Of a stretch of 64,000 bases of DNA, positions 10,372-22,020 are shown in pieces. A model generated the notes under the pieces. That model saw nothing but the letters and a program-made list of their open reading frames with translations, was not told the origin of the DNA and searched no databases. The number at the start of each line of letters is the position of its first letter. Position 1 is the first letter of the stretch. The DNA is from Haliclona indistincta (lineage: Eukaryota; Porifera; Demospongiae; Haplosclerida; Chalinidae): assembly GCA_964017065.1 (NCBI GenBank), contig OZ024789.1:7134191-7198190 (forward strand), in the 5' to 3' direction. Both the position numbers and the translations under genes were made by a program.

Positions 10372-11521
10372 CTTACCCGGGTGGAACGAACCGCGAGATT
10401 TCACAATAATTTTGCGTGATCACGGTGACATGACGCGAGTTATTAACGATGAAACTCGCCGATTATCAGCGGTATATCGTTAGAATCTCGTTGTTACTCG
10501 GCGATAGAAACCGCGGGACCACGACGGCAGGAGAATTAGCACTGTTACTGCGAAAACTAACTTGCTTGGATGATATAGCGCTGTACGAACACTGCCTGCT
10601 GTCCGAGATCTACCTACACATCAACTATCTCAGTTACCTTTGTTCCCGCTGTGTTCTTCCATGGTTGTTGCTACTGACTGCTGCTGTTACACTGGTACAT
10701 TACTAGATGCGCTGTTGTTATTATACTATGACTTAGTCTTTCTCCATCCAGGTTGCAGTCGCGACGCAGACTAACAGCAGGCGGCAAGCTAGACAACTAT
10801 ATACCTATACACAGCTTTGTCTTTATTATTAAATTGATGATGTAACAATATTATAATACTAAACCGTGACTAGAATCTCTGTTGTATCTACTGCAGTGGG
10901 TCATCACACAGTAAGTCCTAACTTCGAGCATGAACAGTAGTCTTGGTCCTTCTTGGAGATGGTTGGATGTTCAAGTCAAGTTTTCCATCGTTGGTAGTTT
11001 GTTATCTGGTACTTTAAGCCACCGTAACAATCTCGGAAAGGAGAGAACCAGTGAGATCTTGCCAGTTCCCGGGTGATCGCGTGCGTGCTCTTGCGGTATC
11101 TCACGTGATCACTCAACTCGCGGCGCGCGCGATCACCAGTATCTCACGAGATCGAGCGAGATTACTGTGGAGATCGAGCTCGACAAGTCCGATTGCTCGC
11201 CTTTCTTGCTTAATTCGCCTCCAGGATAGTAACAGCCAGCCTTGATTGCTGTACTGTACACAGCTAGAGCTTACAGCGGGAGAGTAGGCGCCCTTGATAC
11301 ACGCGTACGTACACAACGCACTCGACGCAAATAGAACAGCCATTTAGCACTTTTGGTGGCAACTCGAGGCACGCATCATCGCTCGAGATCTCGCCTAGCA
11401 TAGTGCTACAATGTAAGAACCCGCGAGGACGACATCTGACGTGATCTGTACGAGTTCACGGGACATGTAACGAGATCGCGACTGCAGTGTGAAATCTCGC
11501 GGTTCGTTCCACCCGGGTACA
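10372..11521. repeat. Inverted repeat about 1.15 kb across
   Basis: The sequence from CCCGGGTGGAACGAACCG to GAGATTTCACA (about 10376-10405) recurs in reverse at 11489-11518. TACAAAACAG occurs on both outer sides, so the ends of a non-autonomous element are likely near 10348 and 11560. No coding sequence is supported inside. Confidence 0.6.
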
Positions 11522-11559
11522 GCTAGTGAGTTCGTTTGTACTACAAAACAGCTTGGTAG

Positions 11560-12341
11560 GTCCAGCGAAATTCTCTCGAAGGCGTACAGCTCGAGCTTGA
11601 GCTCGCTGGCTTGACTGAGCTACAGTAGTTGCTGATGATCTAGAGTTCTCCGTAGACACAGTTGACTGCCTAGAAACTGATAAGTCACAGGATAGCAGCA
11701 TATTTCTAAAGAAATTGTGTAAGCAAGCTATGGACTCTACTGTCTCGCTCGTGTATGTGCTGTGCCGTCGAATTGAACTTCATAGACACGCCCAGTTGAA
11801 TTAGTGGTCAGCACTGATTGGCTTCTGATTGCATAACTATTATACTGCATTGTGATTGCTGTACAGAAAGGTACAACAGCTGCAGTACTAGTTTAACTTT
11901 ACTGTGTATGTGAAATTGTGGCATTCCACCGAGGCATCAGCACCTTTGGTGCCTAGTTTTACTTAAGTCGCCATGAATATTATTAATTCACACCGTTGCC
12001 TCAAAAACAAAGTTTCCGGTGTGCATGAGTGTGACGCTTGGCAATATAATTATTACTGCAAGATCTTGGAAAATCACTGTAAACAAGTAGCAAGGAAAGC
12101 TATTGGAAAGATTCAATATATAATGTACAGTAGGCCTCAAAATAAATTTCCCGTTTTGTTTTTTTAATACGATTAGTAAAACGATTACTTTTGTGTGTTT
12201 TAAAAATAGTCTAGTTTAAGGTATGACCGGTGTGAAGGTGTGAATTTGGGTGAATTCTTGGTATACCAAAACAAACAATTATTGTGGTAGAACCGAGCAA
12301 GCTAGAGACATTATTTTTTCAAATAGTTAAAGTAGAGAGGT
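11560..12341. other. Spacer before the hAT transposase fragment
   Basis: I looked for the missing N-terminal half of the hAT transposase here and did not find it. No other gene is seen. Confidence 0.4.
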
Positions 12342-13607
12342 TTGTTTGTATGCACAATGCAAATGAAAATTCTTAGGTGCCTACAGACCCAATTTCTTCC
12401 TCATGACCATACAGGAGCAAACTTGGCAGAGGCAATGGAAGCAGTACTGGAATCGTGGGAGTTAAGCACAGCTAGACAAGTATGTTTAACTACTGACAAC
12501 GGAGCTAACATTGTCTGTGCAGCAGACCTGCTCACCTGGCCTAGACTATCTTGCTTTGGTCACAACTTACACTTGGCAATAACGAATTCTCTGAAAGAAG
12601 ATCATCGCTGCAATAGAGCAATAGCAGTATCGCGCAAAATAGTAAGTACCTTCAGTATGAGTTGGAAGAGGAGAAGAGAACTTACCAAAACTCAGATAAA
12701 TCTTGGACTGCAAAAGCGATCTCTTGTGGCTGACTGTTCAACTCGATGGGGATCATTAGAAAAGATGGTGGGCAGGATATTACAGCAAGAGGAAGCAATC
12801 CGTGTAGTGCTTAGTGCAGACAGGAAAACTTCCCACTTGGTACCCAAATGGCAAGATATCGATGTATTGAAAGCTCTCCACCAAGCTCTTTCTCCTCTCT
12901 CCAGCTTGACTGAAATGCTCTCGGGAGAGGAGTATGTCACCGTTTCTGCTGTTTTACCAATGTTAAAGCTAATTGGTAACAAATTGCTAAAGGATGACGA
13001 ATCAGACACAAGACTCACCAAGGACATCAAGAAACGTATCAGAGAGGATCTTGACAGACGTTACGATGGTATCCCTGATAGAGTAGCTGAGATCCTTAAT
13101 GCTGCCACATTCTTGGATCCCCGTTTTAAGACCAACTACATCAAGGATAGTGATCTAGAATCCACCAAGCAGATGCTGGTCGATGAGTCAGCAGATATAA
13201 GCCTAGGCTTATCAACGGCAACAAGTCAAGTTGGTGAACCATCCACTAGTGATCCGCCACCTGTCAAGAAGCGTAATCTAGGGTCTATGCTCAAGGCAGA
13301 CAAGGATCAAGATGATCAGGAACAGATGCCACTACTCTCTATCGAGCAACGCATTATTGCCGAATTGAATTGTTTTGAGAAAGTTCCTCTCCTAGGTACA
13401 GAAGAAGACCCGCTATTGTGGTGGAAGCTCCAGTCACCCAACTATCCTATCCTATCAACATTCGCCAAAAAATATTTAGCCGTTTGCGCAACAAGTGCTG
13501 CTTCAGAACGCCTGTTCAGCACTTCAGGGAAGATAGTATCTCCACTAAGAGCATCCTTGAAGCCAGAAAAAGTAGAAATGCTTGTTTTTCTAGCAAAAAA
13601 CCTCTGA
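12342..13607 (+). pseudogene. hAT transposase, C-terminal ~420 residues (ZBED-like)
   Basis: An uninterrupted 421-codon frame matches the C-terminal two thirds of ZBED1-like hAT transposases. It has the catalytic-core Asp in LTTDNGAN, the CFGHNLHLAI segment, STRWGS, the ATFLDPRFK motif, and a hAT C-terminal dimerisation domain ending TSAASERLFSTSGKI (residues about 340-420). The BED zinc finger and the first catalytic Asp are absent, so this is a 5'-truncated copy or lacks an upstream exon. The annotated Met is only the first in the frame. Homology begins around ILRCLQTQFLPHDHTGANL. It lies in the 14.8-kb PSMD6 intron on the opposite strand. Confidence 0.88.
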
Positions 13608-13976
13608 TCATCGTTCAACGGTTCAACCTCTGATCATACACTTGCTACATTAAACTCTATAGACTATATAATAATCATTGAACTTGAAGTTGAACGTCAA
13701 ATCACTTAGTACATTCAAGTTTGATTCAAACTCTGATCACTATCATCACTTACTACATTCAACCTGTTATTGCTTGTATAATAATTTTTTTACCAATTTA
13801 ATGGAATACGAATATTAATAGTATATGCAGCTATGAGTAATTACATAATAATTTAATATAGGTATGTAGTTATATCACTATATATTTTTTTGAATATAGT
13901 GATACTATATCTAGCAAATACCGCCCAGCTTTAGTCTAACCTATATTTATTAGTTACGGTTTCAAACTTTCCCCCA
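13608..13976. other. AT-rich tail after the hAT fragment
   Basis: Starts with worn short repeats (TTCAACCTCTGATCA-like units between 13612 and 13760). The rest is AT-rich. The hAT right terminus was not identified. Confidence 0.4.
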
Positions 13977-15485
13977 TTAAGGGTGCTCATTATTAATATT
14001 CATGAGGCGATGCTGTTGCTATGGGCCAGATTTCCAGATGTAAAGCAGCTACGAACGTATCGCTAGCTACATAACAACACGACTGGAATTACTGCTTGTA
14101 TACCAAGTTTTAGCGAGACAGCTTACCGGGAAGGACTGCCAGAGGCGCGACAAAAACCACGCCTATTTGTCTGAAAGACTTTTTAGCGGAGCATACCAGG
14201 TTGCTGAAACCACGTTTCTGTGGCTATCTTGACACGAGGAATCCAGTAACGGAGAGCTTTTGGCAGTAAAGCAGCGACAAACAGTACTTACGTAACTTAT
14301 CTTGGCTGTTGAATACGCAATTCGAAAAAACTCTCCGTTACAGTGTTGGCCACGTGTAGCTTACCATCTTTGCACTGTATAAGCGTAGTTTAACGCTTCA
14401 TGCCCGAGTTTCATACTGTTTTGTGCTTTCCCAGCACGTACACGAAGTACACAGCATACTACAGTGGAACACACGAAGAGAGTAGAAAAATGTGTTTTTT
14501 ACATTTTGCTTCATATCTCAGGAATCAAGTGTCCTATGATCATGTTGCAGATACCATTATGATCCTCTATCCTTACTGAATGTACTGAACTATATGGTTT
14601 CTTGTCACGTGACACACACATGAAACAATATGGCGTTATTTAGAGGCATGTAGCAGAACACGTTTGGTTGGGGATCTCTGTATGTGCTGGTAGTTAAGCG
14701 CTCATAATGGATATGTGAACTGTCCTAATGTATACGTACCTTTGACCAACATCTTGGCGCCCAGCCAGCGTTACTACCAAAGTGCGGTGCGAAGACTGGT
14801 TTTTGCGACCAGCCTCAACGTTAGGTTAGAGAACTCACGAACCTGCGGGAGTTAAGATGCAAAACTTGCTTGCTGGATAGCTTACACATTACTGATTACG
14901 AAAACACTTACCTTGAGCGCCTTCTTCGCTTCGTCGTGAATAGCGCAGCTCTTCCGTTCGCGAGTCCTGTTTTCTTGCCGTCATCTTGCTACTTTAATGG
15001 ATTTTTGTGATGTCACGCATAATAATTGTTGGCTGTGTAAACGTCATAACTATTCAAAACACATTGAATCAGTGTAATAGTTATGATGCAACACATGTTA
15101 ATAACCAACGTGTGACATCACAAAATCCATTAAAATGGCAAGATGGCGGCAAGAAAACAGCACTCGCGAACGGAAGAGCTGCGCTATTCACGACGAAGCG
15201 AAGAAGGCGCTCAAGGTAAGTGTTTTCGTAATCAGTAATGTGTAAGCTATCCAGCAAGCAAGTTTTGCATCTTAATTCCCGCAGGTTCGTGAGTTCTCTA
15301 ACCTAACGTTGAGGCTGGTCGCAAAAACCAGTCTTCGCACCGCACTTTGGTAGTAACGCTGGCTGGGCGCCAAGATGTTGGTCAAAGGTACGTATACATT
15401 AGGACAGTTCACATATCCATTATGAGCTCTTAACTACCAGCACTTACAGAGATCTCCAACTAAACGTGTTCTGCTACATGCCTCT

Positions 15486-16099
15486 TAGTCTCGTCCCCAG
15501 ACCACACCCCCTCGCTTAATTGCTCGTGAGAGGGTCTGGTGGCTTTAGTCGATTTTCTTGGGCCAGGAAGTAACTTTTTCCCCGGAATGTCTGGGGTAGA
15601 ATCTGATTGGTCAGAACGCTAACTCTTACGTAATACAAACCACATCGATAGAATGATGGCGGTCAAGATACATGTACCTCGATACGGCGACTGTAGTCTT
15701 TTTCCTGACATTCTCGAGCCGCGTGTTTATGGATTGCAGTGCAACTGCAGTCTTAGCTCCTTTTTCGATGTCAGAGAAGCACGTTCGACAAGCGTACGTA
15801 GGATCGTCGTACGATCCGTGTTCAAGCTCAATCATCTCTATGTAGTTCTTCAAGTCTTGAGAACATTTGTCCAGACGTCTTCGCCTTCGCAGATTGTCTC
15901 CCTCGTCCAACGAGCAACTACATACGAGACACTTGTGTGTAGCAGCCATTTTCCTTTTTGCAGGTGCAAATACTAACATTTATACATATTCATTAGTGTT
16001 ACGTAACTCTCGTACACGAAAAGCCCAAGAAAGTGCAACTAAAGCCACCAGACCCTCTCAGAAGCAAAGCGGAAGAGGTGTGGTCTGGGAACGAGACTA
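15486..16099. mobile_element. TAG...CTA MITE, exact 9-bp TSD, copy 2
   Basis: Starts TAGTCTCGTCCCCAGACC. Flanked by CATGCCTCT at 15477-15485 and 16100-16108. The opposite arm of the surrounding palindrome (about 14650) shows the uninterrupted site, GCTACATGCCTCTAAATAAC in reverse, proving the insertion and the 9-bp duplication. Confidence 0.92.
15626..15949 (-). CDS. Cys-rich zinc-binding exon in MITE copy 2 (intact)
   Basis: A 107-codon frame starts at ATG 15947-15949, MAATHKCLVCSCSL. It continues through an Arg-rich stretch (RRRRRLDKCSQD), DDPTYACRTCFSDIEKG and a basic tail. The C-x2-C ... C-x2-C spacing resembles ZAD-like or Cys-cluster N-terminal fingers. A good splice-donor-like sequence, AG followed by GTACATG, lies just after TTVAVSR, so the frame is probably a first exon that once spliced to a downstream transposase. 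Function in the present short element is unknown. Copy 1 (7526-7838) is a frameshifted homologue. Confidence 0.55.
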   Translation of the reverse strand: MAATHKCLVCSCSLDEGDNLRRRRRLDKCSQDLKNYIEMIELEHGSYDDPTYACRTCFSDIEKGAKTAVALQSINTRLENVRKKTTVAVSRYMYLDRHHSIDVVCIT

Positions 16100-16399
16100 C
16101 ATGCCTCTAAAGAGCGCCATATTGTTTCATGTGTGTGTCATGTGACAAGAAACCATATAGTTCATTACATTCAGTAAGAATAGAGGATCATAATGGTACC
16201 TGCAACATGATCATAAGACACTTGGTTCCTGAGATATGAAACAAAATGTCAAAACCACATTTTTCTACTCTCTTCGTGTGTTCCACTGTACAAAGCGCGA
16301 AATGATATTCACAACCACGTGCCGATATTCACAACCGCATAATGATATTCACAAGTACTGACCGTCTGATGAATATTAATAATGACCGAGCACCCTTAA

Positions 16400-16870
16400 A
16401 GTACGCAGATATTTGTACACACTTTTCTTATGACGCATGGTGTTCGCAGTTTTGTTGATTCCAAGTCTGATAACTTCAAGATGTGCAGCCTGGTGTCTTT
16501 CGTGGTTCTATGCTTTGAATCTTGCTCATGTTATGACTGTCAAGAGTGGTGCGTGGCATACACAATCGCTCAGTTGCCTTAGAAGCAGAGGAATTGCTAA
16601 TCCATGCATAGAAAAATGACCAGGTATAACAAAGCTATGTAGCGAATGAGATTGATGTCTGCAGAACTGAGCCACCCCCTTTTTGATGATGAGCTACAAA
16701 CGTTGATTCTTATTCGTAGCGCTACATATTTTACATACAGTAATTGTAGCCCAGGTGACAGTAAGATCAAAGGCACCGCTCAGTTGTTATATCTGGGCAA
16801 TACAAGTATTTTCCAGGAAGTGGCGTCACACAGCTACACCCTAGCAACAAGACGGCATCATCAATAAACG
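16400..16870. repeat. Dispersed repeat, copy 1 (sister at about 41043-41400)
   Basis: GTACGCAGAT, TTTTGTTGATTCC, AAGCAGAGGAAT and CAGAACTGAGCC segments align in order with 41043-41400. The left part was split off by the TTAA element at 13981-16395. No protein is supported. Confidence 0.65.
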
Positions 16871-16974
16871 CACATAAGATTATATTGCCGTCTTTCAGCA
16901 ACGCGCTGTCATTCACCTCTAGTGACTTCTATAGAGGCTCTACTCCGTTGAGCGCTTCAAGGTTATATCGCGTA

Positions 16975-17300
16975 TCACTTCGGTAAATCAAAAGGATGTA
17001 GGGTTGTGAAATCTACCACTGGTTCACAATGTAAACTAACAAGGAACAAGCATGGAATGGTAACACGATTGACTTGCTAACAGACCATAGATCGCTACAT
17101 CAGTGGCTGCTGTGGTTAACCTAGTTGCTGTTGACTGCTGACACCTAACGTGCATTCAGCTTGTGCACAGCCACTGATGTAGGGATCTATGGTCTGTTAG
17201 CAAGTCAATCGTGTTACCATTCCATGCTTGTTCCTTGTTAGTTTACATTGTGAACCAGTGGTAGATTTCACAGCCCTACATCCTTTTGATTTCGATAGAA
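16975..17300. repeat. Foldback repeat with ~120-bp arms, copy 1
   Basis: ATCAAAAGGATGTAG...ACATCAGTGGCTG (from about 16987) is repeated in reverse up to about 17290. A second copy is at about 45165-45530, and a single arm is at 39105-39210. It forms the left part of a longer duplicated segment that continues to 19712. Confidence 0.8.
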
Positions 17301-17451
17301 ATCTTTTTAATTTCTTGTTTATGTCCTTTTTACTTTTTAGTGAAGTGCAGTTCAATATCATGAACGTACTGAGCCGTCTTTGTTTCCACCATTGATTTAG
17401 TTTTCCTGTTTTTGATGGCTTTTCTTTATTCTTAACAATTTTAAACTTGTA

Positions 17452-18983
17452 CAGTGCTTTTAATCTAGAGGAGCCACTTTTGTGTTTTGTGGTTAACAAG
17501 TATGTTTTGTGTTCAGAAAAAGTAACTATAGTTGCTATTGGACTGACATTTGCTATGAGTGTTCACACATCATTCCGTAGTGTGTGTAGAAAATCTGGAC
17601 TGATTATGCTAGTTGACAGTAAAGTTGTTGCTGCTTGTGTACCAGGCATTGGTTTGCAATTATGAAAAAATGTGTTTAGAGCAGGAAAATAGTATGGAGC
17701 TGAGTTAAGAAAATTCCCTTTGCAGTCTGCTTGAATGACTATTCAGTTTTAATCTCAGCAAGTTAGAGAGCTTAACTTGCAAGCATAGTGAATTATGAGC
17801 CCTAAATGTACCAGAAATTGGCGATTTTTGGTGATAAAAGTGTTAAGGCTGAAATCTGGACATCTTTGCGAGTTAAGAAAAACCACTTGATCTCTGGATA
17901 GCCAGATACTTGTAGTTAACCCTCGGCGCATGCGCGAGGGTTACGGTACTTAGTTTGTCGTTCATTCTGTCCATCGAGCTACAGAGACCATCGCTCACTT
18001 CTGAAACTCGGTAAAGGTATGAACAGGCTTAGCATGACAATGGCTTGCAATGAGACTCGTGGATTTTGCTAAAGTGCTTTCGTTCTCGAGGTATGGCTGG
18101 CTCACCTTGACGGCCGTCTTTGACCTCTCTGACGACAAAAGCGCCCATAGTTGACTACCTTGATACTTGTAGATTCCATCTAAACTGCAGGGCAGCTCTG
18201 GGGTGCGTAGACATATCAAGAAAAAAGCCAAGAGCAATGGCTACCTACTCAGTGTTCACGGTCACGCCCACTTGACACACCATGTTTTTGTGGTCAGCAC
18301 TTTGCTGTCTTCTGGTTAGCAGTGCAGTTTCAATAGCAAGCAGGTTGGCTTTAGCTGCAAAGCTCCTTCTGCAAACCATAACTAAGGAGCTAACTCTACA
18401 ATGTGCAACAAGCCGAGGGTTTTGTGAAGTCTTTTCATTTTCACTAGTTTTTAAACTAGCGCGATACGTTCATCCATGCGCAAACGCAGTCAGCGAGAAC
18501 ACCAACTTTAGCTGTGACTTCGATTCTCTGCCGTGTTATAATGATATTCATCCAATATGAGCGTTTATCGATTACGTGTTTCTGCGTGCGCTGCGCCGCT
18601 CACTGTCGAGCGGCAAGAATGGCGCCGATCAAAAGCTGTGTTTTGCACTTGCCCGTTCTTAAGCGTGCTTCTACAGCATAGATATTAGCTAAGCTCGAGG
18701 AATAATAACCGCCAAGCCTCGTTGTGGCGCTAGACTGTGGCTGCTGTGTCGTAGGTGTGGTTCGTCGTGACGTTGTACAAATTATAGTGATATCACAAAC
18801 ATGGCGTTATTGTATTAGCTTCAATGGGAGAGAGCTGTAGAGCATCGTGTATCCTGCATTTTTTCATGCTTATAGTTGCAATCTGCATTAATGCAATGGA
18901 AAGGGCTATGTAGAAAGTTGTGTGGACTAACTACACACACAACTCTGGGAATGAAAAGTGGTTCCTCTAGATTAAAAGCACTG
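17452..18983. mobile_element. TA-flanked element A (CAGTGCTTTTAATCTAG ends), 1.53 kb
   Basis: TIRs CAGTGCTTTTAATCTAGAGG with TA at 17450-17451 and 18984-18985. The duplicate locus near 45657 reads TTAAACTTGTAGCTAAA with no insert, so the TA duplication is proven. Element B (24641-25650) and truncated element C (about 55028-56449) are relatives. It contains a further ~520-bp insert at 17918-18437 that B lacks. No transposase frame is supported. Tc1/mariner-type non-autonomous. Confidence 0.9.
17918..18437. mobile_element. Insert inside element A, palindromic left end
   Basis: Absent from element B, which reads straight from CTTGTAGTT to TTCACTAG. It begins AACCCTCGGCGCATGCGCGA, itself a hairpin closing with GGGTT, and ends near GCCGAGGGTTTTGTGAAG. 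A second copy in reverse lies at 58547-59057. Superfamily unknown; a clear target duplication was not resolved. Confidence 0.75.
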
Positions 18984-18985
18984 TA

Positions 18986-19712
18986 GCTAAAAATAATTAT
19001 TATGCGGTACATATCAGCTCGCCTACGCATACATGCATGCATGAAGTGCATACGAGCCCCGCCCACACTAGTTTGTAGATCTGTACGGCGGTTATAATTA
19101 TCTGGCAAGCGCAGAATGGTGATCCTATACAATCAGACGATCTTACCGTTCTTCGAAGACTCCAGACAGATGTGTTCTCCGTGATCCATACGGCGCGGAG
19201 ATACTCAAGGTAGTGCTTGGTCACATGCGCTAACCACTGCTTGGTCACGTGCGTATTGCGCAATCACAATAATGGCGTCTAACACTTAGCTGACAATGGA
19301 TCACAATCGAGAACTCGCGGAATGTATATCGCCGTTTTGCTAAAAACAAAGTTCAAAAGGCACCTGCCAGGAGAATTTCACGACTGTTCGTGGGTGTTTT
19401 GGTCTCGGCACTGCTCGCGTAAAGGCGCTAGGCGCGCTGAAGAAAGAAAGAAGAAAGAAAGAAGAAAACGCGAAGATGACAAAACTCGAATTTCACCGTT
19501 TCTATAGGTTCGTCACTTTAGTAACAGTGTAGAGCACTCTCCTTGCTACTGTAAGATGGAGCAACGCCAGAGAGCAGATCTAAGGGTCCTTGAACGTATA
19601 AAATTCACCACCTGGCGAAATATCAGCGTTTGAGCGCTAATACATTGTATGTAGCCGCCATCTTGTTTTTCCGTTCAACCCTACATAGGGAGGCACTACC
19701 GTGCCTCCCTAA
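18986..19712. repeat. Dispersed repeat (right part of duplicated segment), copy 1
   Basis: From about CTACGCAT at 19022 to the terminal hairpin TAGGGAGGCAC...GTGCCTCCCTA (about 19686-19712) it matches 45710-46402 throughout. Short frames inside (for example GEFHDCSW) are shared but frame-broken between copies, so coding is not supported. Confidence 0.75.
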
Positions 19713-20330
19713 TAGATTCATGATAAGTGTAACCTGTAACTCGTGTTTGGCGTTACAGGTAAAATTCCATATGTGCTTTAGATTCTACAGGCGCCTAAAA
19801 ATACTTCAGGCAAGGTGGCTACGCATGCAGATGAAGAGTGATCATTTTGCGCCAAGAAATGGCTTTTATGCTTTTATATGCCAGAAACGACTGCCAGAAC
19901 AGATTTGTTGCCAAAGATGAGCTTCCAGCAGTGCAAGCGGCGAGTGAATCTACGGTTGCTCCTGTTTTGACGAGTACTGCAGATGACAGACAGTGCATCT
20001 GCGTTCAACATGTAGAGAAGGCACCAAGATACATGTTTAACTATAACAAACGTAGAGCTGACATAATTTCGAGCAACAGGATCTACAGGGAAACGGCCGA
20101 ACTGTAGACAGGGTGCTACACGGTGAGAACGGTGAAATTGACGCGTACTCAAACGTTAGGCGATGCTCATGTGATCATCTACACATTACATGTATGACGG
20201 AAAAAGTGTAAATCTAAATGTCTCTAATAATACAATGGGCAGTGTAGTTTTGCTTTTTCTGACCAGTACAGAAAGTAAAGAAATACGGTTAGCAAAAAGT
20301 CATTCGCTATCAATATTCATGTGCACCTGT
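19713..20330. other. Spacer, one unrecognised 89-codon frame
   Basis: The frame at 19838-20107 (+) is open but I do not recognise it, and it overlaps an equally long frame on the other strand. Treated as non-coding. Confidence 0.35.
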
Positions 20331-20350
20331 CTAGTCAGGTGGCTTAAGGA

Positions 20351-20800
20351 AATTCTGGGGACGTTGCGGATAAAAGCACCAAACTTTGTACATTTATTCA
20401 CTAGTACATATGAAGTAATTCAGAGTAGGTACCACCTCTGAAACCATTCTTGATAATTAATGAAAAAATTTTGCAGCGTCAGCAAAAAATTACAAGAAAT
20501 TCTGGTGATGTTGCAGATAAAAGCACAAAAGTTTGTACATTTATTCACTAGTACATATCAAGTAATTTCAGGGTAGGTACAATCTCTGAAACCATTCTTA
20601 ACATAAGAGAATAATTAATTTAAAAATTTGCAGCGTCAGCAAAAAATTACAAGAAATTCTGGTGATGTTGCAGATAAAGGCACCAAACTTTGTAAATTTA
20701 TTCACTAGTACATATTAAGTAATTCTATGGTAAGTACCACTTCTGAAAGAATTCTTAACATAAGAAAATAAATTATAATTATTAAAAAATGCAATCTCAT
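20351..20800. repeat. Tandem subterminal repeat, three ~150-bp units
   Basis: Each unit runs AATTCTGG...AAAGCACC...CACTAGTACATAT...TTCTTRACATAAG...TGCAGCGTCAGCAAAAAAT, with small length differences. Such arrays are typical transposase-binding regions of long-TIR elements. That role is inferred. Confidence 0.8.
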
Positions 20801-22020
20801 CGTCAGCAAATCTTGATTACTCTATATATCTAAGAAACAACTCAGCAGAATTTTGTATACAATGTATCTTGTTGCAATTACATGTGGCTACGCAGCTCTG
20901 TACAGTTCCACTGGGCTTACCTACATGAACATCTTGCAATACGGGCAACCCTTGTCACTCTTGCAGCCACATTTTACCAGTTCACTGCAGGCTGCAGAGG
21001 ATAGTGGCAGTGTGTACCACACTGGCATCCAAGACAAATTCTCCTTATTCAATGTCCGACCGTACTCTTGTGGTGAGGGTGCTTCTTGTTGTGGCTGGTC
21101 GCTGGTAGTCCAAATTCCAGCCTGATAGGATACACTTTACGGTTTCGAGTGCTGTTGCAGAGCATCTTGCATTGGAGGTACTGCAGTTTTAATGAATCTT
21201 GCAAAATGTATTGTGCACGAAACGCCCTTTGCACATGCGCAATAGCTAGAAATAATACTAAAAAGTTACTTAACTAGCTATTGCGCATGTGCAAGGACGT
21301 TGACATGCTTGGCAAATTTTGCAAGATTCACTAAAATTGCAGTATGTTTTCCATTGTTCGGTCCTCTGACAAAACAGCTCTCTTCATGCTTCGTTTATAA
21401 ATACTCCAAACTGCTTGTCCTATCATATAAATTGCAACAGTAAAGCGTTCGAGGCATCGAAAAACCCCACTGTTAATGTTGCACTTCAAAACTTGTACCC
21501 TATCAGGCTGGAATTTGGACTACCAGCGACCAGCCACAAGAATCACCCTCACGAGAAGAGTACCATTCGACATTGAATGAGGAGAATTTGTCTTGGATGC
21601 CAGTGTGGTACACACTGCCACTATCCTCTGCAGCCTGCAGTGAACTGGTAAAATGTGGCTGCAAGAGTGACAAGTGTTGCCGGTAGTGCAAGATATTCAT
21701 GTAGGAAAGCCCAGTAGAACTGTACAGAGCTGTGTAGCCACATGTAATTGCAACAAATAAATTGTATACTAATTTCTGCTGAGTTGTTTCCTAGACTACA
21801 GAGTAATTTCCTGATAATGCCGTGACAATTTTTAATAATTATGATTTCTTCTCCTATGTTAGGAATTCTTTCAGAAGTGGTACTTACCATGGAATTACTT
21901 GATATGCACTAGTGAATAAATTTGCAAAGTTTGGTGCCGTTATCTGCAACATCACCAGAATTTCTTATCATTTTTGCTGACGCTGCAAATTGTTTAATTA
22001 ATTATTTTGCTATGTTAAGA

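Larger units (their letters stand above)
13981..16395. mobile_element. TTAA-flanked 2.4-kb inverted-repeat element
   Basis: TTAA at 13977-13980 and 16396-16399 flank GGGTGCTCATTATTAATATT and the complementary end AATATTAATAATGACCGAGC. The interior is a large palindrome with arms of at least 500 bp meeting near 15050. The right arm is interrupted by a TAG...CTA MITE (15486-16099). The right flank continues into a repeat whose sister at about 41043 still has an unoccupied TTAA. The TTAA target fits piggyBac or Kolobok superfamilies. No transposase is present. Confidence 0.75.

Noticed and set aside
17918..18437. Helitron, because of the terminal hairpin
   Set aside because: The hairpin is at the AACCCTCG end, there is no TC start or CTRR end, and insertion is not between A and T.
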